Assembly (NCBI RefSeq): GCF_013410405.1
Contig: NZ_JACCFK010000001.1
Coordinates: 1,426,001-1,490,000, forward strand
DNA length: 64,000 nucleotides
DNA from: Amycolatopsis endophytica
GTDB lineage: Bacteria > Actinomycetota > Actinomycetes > Mycobacteriales > Pseudonocardiaceae
Reading direction: 5' to 3'
Positions 16,592 to 25,267 of this stretch are shown here, in pieces (the first letter of the stretch is position 1; each line of letters opens with the position of its first letter). The notes beneath the pieces are model-generated. The model saw nothing but the letters and a program-made list of their open reading frames with translations, was not told the origin of the DNA and did not search any database. The position numbers and the translations under genes are program-made.

Positions 16592-17782
16592 TCAAGGCTG
16601 CGTCTCCGACTCAGGAGCGTGTTTCTGCTGCGGGCCATCGTGAGCGAGGACGTTGCAGAGTCGCGTCACAACACGGCCCTGCTCCTCGGACGTGATTCCG
16701 AGCGAACTGGGCAGCGATAGGCCGTTCTGGTAAAGATCTTCAGCAACGACCCCGCCCAGACGTTCACACGACTCGTAAGGGCGCTGCCGATGCAAAGGCG
16801 GCCAAAGACGTCGTCCTTGAATGCCCCGTTCGTTGAGCTCGTGTACGACGTCGGCGACACGATTGTTCTGGCCTCGGAGCAACACCGAGTAGAGCCAGTG
16901 TGACGGTGACGCCCAGTTCGCGCGCGGCGGACGGCGCAAAGGCGCAGAAGCCAGCAACCGATCATACTGCTCGGCCATGGTCCGTTTGCGGAGTAGGAAG
17001 GAATCCAGCTGCTCCAACTGAGCCAACCCTACAGCGGCTGCGATGTTGCTCATCCGGTAGTTGTAACCGATCTCGTCGTGGACGTATCCGTGCTCGCTGG
17101 ATTTCGCCTGGTTGACGAGGTGCCGTGTCCGGCGAGCAGCCGCCGCGTCGTTGCTCACGACCATCCCACCGCTGCCAGAAGTGATTAGCTTGTTCCCGTT
17201 GAAGGAAAAGCAACCCAAGTCTCCCACTGTACCGACCTGGCAGCCCTCGACCATGCCGGCCCGCCAGCGGGCCCCGTGAGCCTCCGCCGCGTCTTCGATG
17301 AGCCGGATCCCGAATCGACTTCGCAGCTCGAAGAGTGGTTCGATATCGGCAGGATGGCCAAGTACGTGAACCACCTCGACGATATCTGGGATGCGGCGTC
17401 CGAGGCGCGCCCGTCGACAGACATCGTCGTACAACAGCTCGGTGTTCATGTTCCACGTCTGTTGCTCACTGTCGACGAGCAGAAGGTCCGCACCGGTGTA
17501 ACTCACGGCGTTGGCTGACGCGATGAACGTGAAGTCCGACACCGCGATCAGCTTGCCCGGCCCCGCACCCGCGATACGCATCGCCACGTGGAGAGCCGCG
17601 GTACCGCTCGCACACGCCACGGCGTGCCGGCTATGGACCCGCTCGGCGAACTTAATCTCGAAGTCGTTCACGAACGGGCCTGCCGACGACACGAAATTAC
17701 TCTCGACACACTCCCGCAAGTATGCCAACTCGTTGCCTCCGAGTAGCGGCTCGGACAGCGCGATGCGGTCCGCCGCAGTCAT
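16592..17782 (-). CDS. legC: DegT/DnrJ-type PLP aminotransferase, LegC family
   Basis: A 396-aa sugar aminotransferase. Seen: LGGNELAYLRECVESNFVSS in parts at the N-terminus, ACASGTAALH for phosphate binding, VHVLGHPADIEPL, which is characteristic of the LegC subgroup, EDAAEAHGA with the cofactor Asp, and FSFNGNKLITSGSGG, whose Lys forms the Schiff base. It converts a 4-keto-6-deoxy nucleotide sugar to the 4-amino sugar using glutamate. Its ATG overlaps the LegB stop (ATGA) and its stop touches the LegG gene, so all three are coupled. The closest known role is 4-amination in legionaminic-acid synthesis; the exact substrate is inferred. Confidence 0.88.
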   Translation of the reverse strand: MTAADRIALSEPLLGGNELAYLRECVESNFVSSAGPFVNDFEIKFAERVHSRHAVACASGTAALHVAMRIAGAGPGKLIAVSDFTFIASANAVSYTGADLLLVDSEQQTWNMNTELLYDDVCRRARLGRRIPDIVEVVHVLGHPADIEPLFELRSRFGIRLIEDAAEAHGARWRAGMVEGCQVGTVGDLGCFSFNGNKLITSGSGGMVVSNDAAAARRTRHLVNQAKSSEHGYVHDEIGYNYRMSNIAAAVGLAQLEQLDSFLLRKRTMAEQYDRLLASAPLRRPPRANWASPSHWLYSVLLRGQNNRVADVVHELNERGIQGRRLWPPLHRQRPYESCERLGGVVAEDLYQNGLSLPSSLGITSEEQGRVVTRLCNVLAHDGPQQKHAPESETQP

Positions 17783-18774
17783 CGGTGGTACCTCTCAGAC
17801 CTGAGGTGATCAACGCGGGGCTTCATCCATTCCACGGTAAGCGCGAGTCCCTCCGCTAAATCCGTGGCCGGTTTCCAGCTGATAAGGTCCCACGCACGAC
17901 TCGGGTCGGACAGCAGTATCTCGACTTCACCCGCATCGGGGCGGAATCTCAAGGATTCGGACTCGATCTCCGCAGAAGCCCCCGTGACCTCGCAGCAGAG
18001 CTCGAACAGTTCCCCGATCGACACGCAGGAGCCCGTACCGAGCTGTACCACCTCTCCCGGAGGCACGTCCGACACCGCAGTTCGCAGGAACCCGTCGACC
18101 GTGTCGGCGACGTAGGTGAAGTCGCGTTTCGGCCATACACTTCCCAAGTTCACGACTTCCCGGCCAGCGAGGAGCTGAGCCAAGATGGTGGGGATCACCG
18201 CCCTGAGCGACTGCCTGGGCCCGAAGGTGTTGAACGGCCGAAGCGTGACGACGTCGATGCCGAACGACCGCGCGTACGCCTCGCACAGTTTGTCGGCCGC
18301 TATCTTGGTCGCGGCGTACGGGGAGAAAGCCCGGAGTTCGTGGCTTTCGCGGATCGGCACGTGCTCCGGAGTTCCGTACACCTCGCTCGTGGACGTGTTC
18401 ACCACGCGTGGTCCGTTCGACTCCCGCGCCGCTTCGAGCACATTCAGCGTGCCGACGACGTTGGTATCCACGAACGAAGCGGGCGCCTGGTAGCTGTACG
18501 GGATGGCGATCAGGGCCGCCAGATGGAACACGACGTCGGTGTCTTCGACCAGCCCCCGGACACACTTGGCATCCCGGATGTCGCCCAGCCGCAGATCGAG
18601 GTTGCGCGGATGGCGGGCGTCGAGCTCGTCGAGCCAGCCGTACGAGCCGTTGGAGTTGTAAACACAGAGAGCACGAACCTGCACTCCCTCGTCCACCAGC
18701 CGTTCGACCAGGTGGCTTCCGATGAAGCCGTCAGCCCCTGTTACGAGCACACGCTTACCAGTCAGTTCGCTCAC
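17779..18774 (-). CDS. legB: Nucleotide-sugar 4,6-dehydratase, LegB family
   Basis: About 331 aa from the GTG at 18774 with AGGTGTGG upstream; the longer GTG at 18783 adds three residues. The start ELTGKRVLVTGADGFIGSH is the LegB hallmark. Then come YNSNGSYGWLD, which in LegB helps to bind the nucleotide sugar, HLAALIAIPYSY, TSTSEVYG, SPYAATK with the catalytic Tyr-x3-Lys, and RPFNTFGPRQS. It removes water from GDP- or UDP-GlcNAc to give the 4-keto-6-deoxy intermediate for LegC. First gene of the leg-type operon; the 290-bp spacer to the divergent acyltransferase gene is expected to hold its promoter. Confidence 0.88.
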   Translation of the reverse strand: MSELTGKRVLVTGADGFIGSHLVERLVDEGVQVRALCVYNSNGSYGWLDELDARHPRNLDLRLGDIRDAKCVRGLVEDTDVVFHLAALIAIPYSYQAPASFVDTNVVGTLNVLEAARESNGPRVVNTSTSEVYGTPEHVPIRESHELRAFSPYAATKIAADKLCEAYARSFGIDVVTLRPFNTFGPRQSLRAVIPTILAQLLAGREVVNLGSVWPKRDFTYVADTVDGFLRTAVSDVPPGEVVQLGTGSCVSIGELFELCCEVTGASAEIESESLRFRPDAGEVEILLSDPSRAWDLISWKPATDLAEGLALTVEWMKPRVDHLRSERYHR

Positions 18775-18896
18775 CGGCCACACCTGCCGTGATCAGCGTC
18801 GTATCGAGGAGTTTCCACGAAACCTGTCTATTCCGGGGAGAAGAGCCGGCCACAGACGGCGACTTCAGCTGATTGCCCGCATCGATTCCGGGAACG

Positions 18897-18925
18897 TTGA
18901 CAGGCCCAGCCGGGAGGACGATACT
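18897..18925 (+). promoter_or_regulatory. Consensus-like sigma-70 promoter for the acyltransferase/CoA-transferase operon
   Basis: TTGACA at 18897-18902, a 17-bp spacer and GATACT at 18920-18925 form a near-consensus housekeeping promoter reading right. The expected transcript start is near 18932, leaving a leader of about 130 bases before the acyltransferase start. It sits in the spacer shared with the divergent leg-type operon. Confidence 0.55.
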
Positions 18926-19065
18926 CAACTAGGCATTTCACTCAGCGAAACCGCGCCGGTGTAAGTGAGCTCCTACCTCCCGTCACCGGCCCCAACCAGA
19001 CTTTCCGAGGTTCATGCCCGGAACCAGCCACCCTTACGATGATCACGACAGGGAGCCGACCGCTG

Positions 19066-20307
19066 ATGCACCCGCGCTATCTCGACACCATCGAGTACCA
19101 GGCCATGGACATGCCCACAGCGCTCATCCTGCGGTTCTCCGGGACGCTCGACAACGCCGCCCTTGTCGAAGCGTTTCGAGTCCTCTGCCATCGTCGCGCC
19201 GCCCTGCGAGCACGAATCAGAGGGACGGAACAGGGGTTCGAGTTGTACCTCCCGCGTGACGACGAGACACCTGCTGTCTCGTGGCATCCCGGTTGCTCCG
19301 ACGCCGAACTCGAGCGCGCCTCGCTGGAAGATCTGTGCAAGACGGCGATGCCCTGGGATATCGCGGCGGCTGTCGCGAAGCTTACCGTCTTCACGAGTTC
19401 GTCCGGCGGCGTCATGCTGATGCACACCGACCACGCCATCGCCGACGGACAGGTCAAGCTCGCTTTCCTACGCGAGTTTCTGGAGATCTACACGACGTTG
19501 TCCCAGCATGGTCAGGTGAGTCCAGCTGTCTCGTCCGACCTACCATCGCGACCGTCGGAAGTTCTCGCCGGCAGGTTGGGGATCGACGCACCGGGGGACC
19601 ACCCGAGACCGTCCGACGCTCCGAGCTTCACCAAGGATGAGGCCTTACGCCACTACATCACCTTGTCCGAACGACAGACTGCTGCGCTACTCCGCGCGGC
19701 GAAAAGGGCTGAAACGTCTGTGCACGCCTACCTCTGCGGAATCCTCCTGCGCTGCCACCGTCGGGACCGCGGAGACGCCCTGCCGTCATCGATGATGGCT
19801 TGCTGGGCTCCGGTGCACCTGCGGCCGCGCGTCTCGCCGCCGGTCGCTCCGCCGGAGACCACGAACTTCGTCGGTATCCACACCGCACCGATCAAGGTCG
19901 AAATCGACGACGACCCCGCCGCGATCGGCACCAAGGTGAAGCAGCAACTCGACGAATCGATTGCCGACCAGGACATCCACCGCATCTTGCTGACAGACTC
20001 CTTCCGGCAGGACGAGGTCCAGGATCTTGGCTCGGCCAACTACCTCGACAGCGTCAGCCTCAGCAATCTCGGTCGTTTACCGGAGTTTTCGAGCCCGCCA
20101 TCGATCCGTATCACCGATTTCCAGCTCTTCACCCACCGCGTCATGGCACCTTATCCGTGCTACGTCACGTACAACTACAATGGGCGACTGACAATCCAGT
20201 GCGTCTACCGCCCAGATCTGCACTCCCGCGCCGATACGGACCGGTACGTCGCCTCCATCACGGCGGAACTCCACCGCATGACAACCGCGCCGCTCGACGA
20301 GGACTGA
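19066..20307 (+). CDS. HxxxD-type acyltransferase (PapA/condensation-domain-like)
   Basis: About 413 aa from the ATG at 19066, 10 bp after GGGAG; an in-frame ATG at 19039 lacks such a site. The motif HTDHAIADG near residue 125 is the HHxxxDG centre with the catalytic second His and the Asp kept and the first His replaced. VSLSNLGRLP in the C-terminal half is the usual second landmark of PapA-type transferases. These enzymes move an acyl group from a CoA or carrier thioester to a hydroxyl or amine. No adenylation or carrier domain is attached. The CoA-transferases directly downstream suggest a CoA-thioester donor. A possible acceptor is the amino sugar made by the divergent operon; that link is inference. 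Confidence 0.75.
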   Translation: MHPRYLDTIEYQAMDMPTALILRFSGTLDNAALVEAFRVLCHRRAALRARIRGTEQGFELYLPRDDETPAVSWHPGCSDAELERASLEDLCKTAMPWDIAAAVAKLTVFTSSSGGVMLMHTDHAIADGQVKLAFLREFLEIYTTLSQHGQVSPAVSSDLPSRPSEVLAGRLGIDAPGDHPRPSDAPSFTKDEALRHYITLSERQTAALLRAAKRAETSVHAYLCGILLRCHRRDRGDALPSSMMACWAPVHLRPRVSPPVAPPETTNFVGIHTAPIKVEIDDDPAAIGTKVKQQLDESIADQDIHRILLTDSFRQDEVQDLGSANYLDSVSLSNLGRLPEFSSPPSIRITDFQLFTHRVMAPYPCYVTYNYNGRLTIQCVYRPDLHSRADTDRYVASITAELHRMTTAPLDED

Positions 20308-20313
20308 CGCGAT

Positions 20314-21570
20314 ATGACCCCGGCCCTCGATGACCTCGGATCGCTTGACCTGACGAAGTGGATCCGTGCCGGCGACCGTCTGCTCTGGTCCCAGGGCAAC
20401 GCCGAACCGCTCACACTCATCGAGCAACTGATCGCCCAGCGATCCCAACTCGGCCCACTCGATGTGTTCCTGACGTTGTCGTTCGGGAATCACCTGCAGA
20501 AGGAACACGGCGACACACTCCGGTTCCAAGGGCTCGGCGGTCTCGGCGCGAACTCGCGACTGTCCCGGCTCGGCGTGCTCGACGTTCATCCCATGCAACT
20601 GAGCCAGTTCTGCCAGGACATACACACCGGACGCTTCCCGATCGATGTCGCATTCGTCCAGTTGGCGGGCCCCGATTCGGAGGGTAACTACAGCGCCGGC
20701 CTGGACCACACTTACACGGACGATCTCGTGACGCGTGCCCGTGCGGTCATTGCCGAGGTCAATACGAACGCTCCGCTGACCCGGGGAACGCGGACGATTC
20801 GAGCCGACGAATTGGACGCGGTCGTACGCACCGATCGCCCGATTCACCCCGCGCCGTCAGCCGCGCCAGACGAGGTGGACCGCAGGATCGCCAGGCACGT
20901 CGCCGACTTCGTGCCGAAACGCGCTACGCTCGAGGTCGGCATAGGTACGCTGCCGTCCTGTGTCCTCGATGCGCTCCAGCACCACCGTGATCTCGGCATC
21001 CACACGGGCATGGTGACAAAGCCGATGCTCGATTTGATGGAGTCGGGGGCGGTGACAAACTCCTACAAGTCATCTGACGCCGGTCGTACCACCGGCAGCT
21101 CACTGGCGTTCGATCCATCACTCGATATCGGGCAGTATCCTGTCCTGTTCCGCCCCTCTCGCCAGGCACTGAGTGCCGGCGTGCTGGCGGGGCAGCGGCG
21201 GATGACCGCCATCAACGCGGCGGTCGAGGTGGACCTGAGCGGGCAGGTGAACGCCGAGTACGTGCCTGGGGGCTACGTCGGCGGTGTCGGTGGCCTTCTC
21301 GACTTCGTGCGAGGAGCACGCGCGTCGGACGGAGGACGCTCCGTCATCGCGATACGCTCGCGCACTTCCCGCGGTCGGCCGCGCATCGTCCCGGCTCTGG
21401 CGGGCGGGGTGGTCACGGTCCCGCGCAGCGATGCCGACATCGTAGTCACCGAATGGGGAGCCGTCGAGCTGGCCCGCGCCTCGCTGGCTGAACGGGCAAG
21501 ACGATTGATCTCGATCGCACATCCCGAAGACCGGGAGAACCTCACCGCAGCCTGGCGCGACCAAGAGTGA
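20314..21570 (+). CDS. Acetyl-CoA hydrolase/transferase family CoA-transferase (4-hydroxybutyrate CoA-transferase-like)
   Basis: A 418-aa class I-like CoA-transferase fold with both family halves: an N-terminal part with VAFVQLAGPDSEGNYSAG (read in parts) and a C-terminal part with VGIGTLPS, SGQVNAEYV, whose Glu would form the acyl-glutamyl intermediate, GVGGLLDFVRGA, and VTEWGAVELARASLAERARRL in pieces. It swaps CoA between a short acyl-CoA and a free carboxylate. It starts 6 bp after the acyltransferase gene, so the two are cotranscribed. It probably activates a particular hydroxy or dicarboxylic acid for the acyltransferase. The acid is unknown. Confidence 0.8.
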   Translation: MTPALDDLGSLDLTKWIRAGDRLLWSQGNAEPLTLIEQLIAQRSQLGPLDVFLTLSFGNHLQKEHGDTLRFQGLGGLGANSRLSRLGVLDVHPMQLSQFCQDIHTGRFPIDVAFVQLAGPDSEGNYSAGLDHTYTDDLVTRARAVIAEVNTNAPLTRGTRTIRADELDAVVRTDRPIHPAPSAAPDEVDRRIARHVADFVPKRATLEVGIGTLPSCVLDALQHHRDLGIHTGMVTKPMLDLMESGAVTNSYKSSDAGRTTGSSLAFDPSLDIGQYPVLFRPSRQALSAGVLAGQRRMTAINAAVEVDLSGQVNAEYVPGGYVGGVGGLLDFVRGARASDGGRSVIAIRSRTSRGRPRIVPALAGGVVTVPRSDADIVVTEWGAVELARASLAERARRLISIAHPEDRENLTAAWRDQE

Positions 21571-21597
21571 CACCAGATCCCCTGCCGGAGGCAATCC

Positions 21598-22821
21598 ATG
21601 CCGGAAGGTTTGTTACGCGGCTGTCGCGTCATCGACCTGTCGACGTTGTTCGCCGGCCCCTTCGCCGCGATGATGCTGGGTGACCACGGCGCGGATGTCG
21701 TCAAGGTTGAACATCCGTCGGGTGACGACCTGCGGAATTGGGGACACGAAAAGGATGGTCACCCGCTCTTCTTCCGCATGGTGAACCGCAACAAGCGGTT
21801 GATCGCGGTGGACCTGCACGAAGACGCGGGCCAAGAGGTGATTCGACGGCTCCTCGCCGATGCGGACGTGCTGATCTCGAACTTCAGACCGGGCCGCCTC
21901 GAAGCGTGGGGACTTGGCTGGCCCGATTTGCGCCGGCTCAATCCCCGTCTCGTACATGCCGCGGTAAGCGGCTTCGGACAAACAGGTCCGTACAGCCGGC
22001 GTCCCGGCTTCGGCACCATTGCCGAAGCCATGAGTGGGTTCGCGGCAGTCACGGGAACACCGAGCGGTACTCCTGTACTGCCCCCGTTCGGGCTTGCGGA
22101 CGGTATTGCCGGAATCACCACCGCGTTCGCCGTTTCAGCGGCGCTCTGGGACCGTGAGCGCACGGGAAGCGGTGTGCAGATCGACACCGCACTGTACGAA
22201 CCGTTGATGTCGGTCGTCGGCAGCCACATCGTGGAATACGACCAGCTCGGGTCCCTCCAGGAGAGAATGGGCAACGCTGTCCCTCAGATCGCACCGCGCA
22301 ACACCTACCGCACTCGCGATGGGCACTGGGTCGTCCTTTCGGGAGCCGCCCAGAACGTCGCCGAGCGGCTGTTACGGCTGGTGGGTGGCGAGGAGGCAGT
22401 CAACGATCCCCGTTTCGCCACCAACCCGGCCAGACTGGCCAACCGGGAGGCGCTCGACCGGCTGATCGGCCGGTGGATCACAGTACGCCCTCGATCGGAG
22501 GTCCTCGATTCGATGGCGGCCGCGGACGTCGCGGTCGCGCCTGTGTACGACGCTTCGGACATTCTGGGGGACGAGCATTTCAGAATTCGCGGAAGCATCA
22601 TCGAGGTCGAGGACATGGACCTCGGATGGGTACGCATGCAAGGCCCGTTCCCGGCAGTCCCCCAGCGACCCGGGTCAGTGAGCCGTGCGATCCGCGACGC
22701 CATCGGGACCGACACGGACACTGTACTTCAGGAGCTGGGGTACGCACCCGCGGAGATCAGCGAACTGGCGTCATCGGGCACGATCGCTCGACGCGCTCCG
22801 ACCACCCGGCCCTGCCGGTAG
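21598..22821 (+). CDS. Family III CoA-transferase (CaiB/BaiF)
   Basis: A 407-aa CaiB/BaiF enzyme. Seen: RVIDLSTLFAGPFAAMMLGDHGADVVKVE in pieces at the N-terminus, NRNKRLIAVDL, VSGFGQTGPY and PPFGLADGIAG, whose Asp is the catalytic residue of the family. It moves CoA between carboxylic acids by a route different from its neighbour, so the operon holds two unrelated CoA-transferases. Start 27 bp after the previous stop with GCCGGAGG upstream. Its last 51 bp overlap the 3' end of the convergent MFS gene. Donor and acceptor acids unknown. Confidence 0.86.
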   Translation: MPEGLLRGCRVIDLSTLFAGPFAAMMLGDHGADVVKVEHPSGDDLRNWGHEKDGHPLFFRMVNRNKRLIAVDLHEDAGQEVIRRLLADADVLISNFRPGRLEAWGLGWPDLRRLNPRLVHAAVSGFGQTGPYSRRPGFGTIAEAMSGFAAVTGTPSGTPVLPPFGLADGIAGITTAFAVSAALWDRERTGSGVQIDTALYEPLMSVVGSHIVEYDQLGSLQERMGNAVPQIAPRNTYRTRDGHWVVLSGAAQNVAERLLRLVGGEEAVNDPRFATNPARLANREALDRLIGRWITVRPRSEVLDSMAAADVAVAPVYDASDILGDEHFRIRGSIIEVEDMDLGWVRMQGPFPAVPQRPGSVSRAIRDAIGTDTDTVLQELGYAPAEISELASSGTIARRAPTTRPCR

Positions 22822-24222
22822 CGCGGCCGCCGCGACGATCGCGGACAACACAGCCAACCCGCTACTTGCCCAGGCCACGAGCTCGTAGGTGCTGCTGAGC
22901 AACACGACCGGGGCGTCGCTGCCATTGGCGACGTGGCGCGTGACAACCGAAGAGAAGACCGCGAGCCAGAACGCGGCACCCACCTGCTGAGCGGTGTTGA
23001 TCAGACCAGATGCCGCTCCGACATCGCCAACGTCCAAATCGGACGTCGCTAGCACTCGTAACGCTATGCTTACGCACGAGGCGCCCAGGTACAGCACGAA
23101 AACAGCGCCCGAGATCATCAATGCGTCCATACCGGCCGGTCCCGTTCCCGCCGTTCCCAACAAGACCGATCCGGCCGCCGCGATCGCCGCGGCCGCCGTC
23201 ACCAATCGCCGCACGCCGATCAAGGGAATGAAGCGTTGCGCGGCGAACGAGCCGAAGACCACGGCGAAGGACGCGGGCAGGAAGACCAGACCCGTGTGCC
23301 CTGACGAGTACATCATGACGTTCTGGAGGTACATCGTCGCCACGTAGATGCCGCATGCGGGCGCACCACACAAGAGAAACAGAGTCAGGTTCGCGACCGT
23401 CAGGGACCGGACCCGGAACATCCTCAGTTCGATCATCGGGTTTGGATGCACGTGTTCGACGAGGACGAACATCCCCCCGAGCAATAACGCGAGCGCGAGA
23501 GCCCCGAGCGTCGGCGGTGCCGTCCAGCCAGCACTTTCCACGCTGATCACCGCGTACACCAGCGCCAGCAACGCGCCGGTCACGGCGATGGCGCCCAGGA
23601 AGTCGAATCGCCCTCCCCGCTCCAGTCGGAACGGCGGTACTGATCGTCGCGCCAGGACCAGGATCGCGACGCACACGGGGAGGTTCACGAAGAAGATCGA
23701 CGGCCAGGAGAACAAGTCGACCAAGGCTCCGCCCGCCACCAGCCCGGTCGTCGCTCCGCACCCGCTGACGATGCCCCACAAGGTCAGCGCCCGGCGTCGT
23801 CCAGGGCCGTCGTGGAAAGTCCGGACCAGGATCGCCAGTGCAGCTGGAGCCATGAGGGCCGCGCCCAGCCCCTGCGCGAACCGTGCGCCGACCAGCATGT
23901 ACGGCGAGACCGACAGTCCACAGATCACCGACGTCACGGCGAAGATCCCGGTACCCCAGAGGAACGTGACCCGCTGTCCGATCACGTCGGCACACCGGCC
24001 GCCGAAAACCAGGAACCCGCCGAAAACCAGGATGTACGAGTTGATCACCCAGGTGACACCGGCCCCCGAAAACCCTAGGTCCCGCTGGATCGACGGCAGA
24101 GCGACGAATCCGACGAACGAGTCGAGCACGACGGCGAACTGCGCCAGGCAGACCGCCGTCATCGCTTTGGTTTTCGCCGCCGTGCTCAGTCCGGGAACGT
24201 GGGTCGCCGGGGCCGCACTCAT
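22771..24222 (-). CDS. MFS drug/metabolite exporter, DHA2-like with 14 membrane helices
   Basis: A 483-aa transporter. The N-terminus has VCLAQFAVVLDSFVGFVALPSIQRDL in parts, the usual DHA2 motif region with a conserved Asp in helix 1. FGGRCADVIGQR is motif A, and GARFAQGLGAALMAPAALAIL in parts is motif B with its Arg; helices alternate to the end. Such proteins export antibiotics or siderophore-like products by proton antiport. Its start overlaps the stop of the CitE-like gene upstream (4 bp) and its 3' end overlaps the convergent CaiB gene by 51 bp. In this context it may export the cluster's product. Confidence 0.86.
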   Translation of the reverse strand: MSAAPATHVPGLSTAAKTKAMTAVCLAQFAVVLDSFVGFVALPSIQRDLGFSGAGVTWVINSYILVFGGFLVFGGRCADVIGQRVTFLWGTGIFAVTSVICGLSVSPYMLVGARFAQGLGAALMAPAALAILVRTFHDGPGRRRALTLWGIVSGCGATTGLVAGGALVDLFSWPSIFFVNLPVCVAILVLARRSVPPFRLERGGRFDFLGAIAVTGALLALVYAVISVESAGWTAPPTLGALALALLLGGMFVLVEHVHPNPMIELRMFRVRSLTVANLTLFLLCGAPACGIYVATMYLQNVMMYSSGHTGLVFLPASFAVVFGSFAAQRFIPLIGVRRLVTAAAAIAAAGSVLLGTAGTGPAGMDALMISGAVFVLYLGASCVSIALRVLATSDLDVGDVGAASGLINTAQQVGAAFWLAVFSSVVTRHVANGSDAPVVLLSSTYELVAWASSGLAVLSAIVAAAALPAGPGGRSASSDRAR

Positions 24223-25055
24223 GCCTCGGCGACCCTGCCTCGGTCGATTCGGTCAAGAACGAGCCGTGCCCTGGCGACGATGGGCTTGCCGACCGCCTCG
24301 CCCTCGATCGCCGTCATCGAACCGGTCTCGAACGCGTCGATGACCGCCCGCGCCCAACGCACCTCCTCGGCCGACGGGCCGAACGCCTCCGCGACGAGTT
24401 TGACCTGCCGCGGGTGCAGACAGAGCTTCCCAGTGAATCCCAGCTTGGCCGCGTGTTCCGCGTCCGCGCGTACCAGGTCGAGGTCCTCGATCGCCGTGGT
24501 CACACCGTCGACCGGTGGCGTGATTCCAGCCGCCCGCGATGCCATCACGACCTGGGAGCGGGCGAAGAACATCGCGTCCCGATCGGCATGGTCCACCCCT
24601 AGCTCACGCCCGAGGTCGGCATTGCCGAACACGGCCCGGGTCACACCGGGCACGGAGCAGATGTCGCGCGCGTCGACGATTCCTGTCGCCAACTCCAACA
24701 GGGGCATTACGCACGCCTCGGGGCGCATCACGTCGATCACCTGGCGCACCTGGCGAGGACAGGTCACCTTCGGCACCATCACCCCGCACCCCCGGCCGGC
24801 CAGCATCTCCAGGTCGTACCGGTACCACGGGGTCGCGTCGTCGTTTATGCGCACGATCCCGGAGCCGCCTTCGTCCAACCACGCGCCGATGTTGTCCCGT
24901 GCCTGGTCCTTCTCGGCCGGAGCGACCGCGTCCTCGATGTCGAAGACCACGATGTCGGCTCCGGAATCGACCGCCTTGGGAAACCTGTCCGGTCTGTTAC
25001 CGGGGACGAACAACAGGGTCCGGGCTTCGGTCACAGCCTCATAGAGGGACGACAT
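24219..25055 (-). CDS. HpcH/HpaI aldolase / citrate lyase beta (CitE)-like protein
   Basis: A 278-aa TIM-barrel protein. The frame is open upstream, but family similarity begins at this ATG. Seen: TLLFVPGNRPDRFPKA at the N-terminus, VVFDIEDAVAPAEK with the Mg-binding acids, VRIND, VMVPKV, LLELATGIVDAR with a metal-binding Glu, AVFGNADLGRELGV and GKLCLHPRQV. Family members split or join malyl-, citramalyl- or beta-hydroxyacyl-CoA esters. With two CoA-transferases and an acyltransferase nearby, a role in making or breaking the acyl-CoA donor is plausible. The ATG lies 2 bp after the stop of the small DUF5988-like gene. Confidence 0.82.
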   Translation of the reverse strand: MSSLYEAVTEARTLLFVPGNRPDRFPKAVDSGADIVVFDIEDAVAPAEKDQARDNIGAWLDEGGSGIVRINDDATPWYRYDLEMLAGRGCGVMVPKVTCPRQVRQVIDVMRPEACVMPLLELATGIVDARDICSVPGVTRAVFGNADLGRELGVDHADRDAMFFARSQVVMASRAAGITPPVDGVTTAIEDLDLVRADAEHAAKLGFTGKLCLHPRQVKLVAEAFGPSAEEVRWARAVIDAFETGSMTAIEGEAVGKPIVARARLVLDRIDRGRVAEA

Positions 25056-25057
25056 GC

Positions 25058-25267
25058 TCACTCCGCGATTCGTGTTCGGGTGGACCAGGCGAAGACCGGC
25101 GTCGCGCCTGGTGTCTCCGTCTCGATGAGTTCGAAATGCTCGTAGCCGGCAGCGAAGGGGACCTTGAGACGCCCGTCCGGCAGGAGTTCGGAGTCGATGT
25201 CCAGCACCGCCGGGATTCCGGCGGGACCGCCGGTGAGCTGGACCTGGATCTTGGTCGCTTCGGACAT
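25058..25267 (-). CDS. Small DUF5988-like protein
   Basis: A 69-aa protein whose ATG overlaps the stop of the nucleotidyltransferase gene (TGATG). Seen: QLTGGPAGIP near residue 10, LKVPFAAGYEHFEL in the middle and TRTRIAE at the end. I recognise this pattern as the actinobacterial DUF5988 family (GGP..IP, GYEHFE, R.A), from memory. The function of the family is unknown; members are small, beta-rich and often lie within special-metabolism loci. Tight coupling on both sides (TGATG and a 2-bp gap) means it is made together with the sugar nucleotidyltransferase and the CitE-like lyase. Confidence 0.65.
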   Translation of the reverse strand: MSEATKIQVQLTGGPAGIPAVLDIDSELLPDGRLKVPFAAGYEHFELIETETPGATPVFAWSTRTRIAE

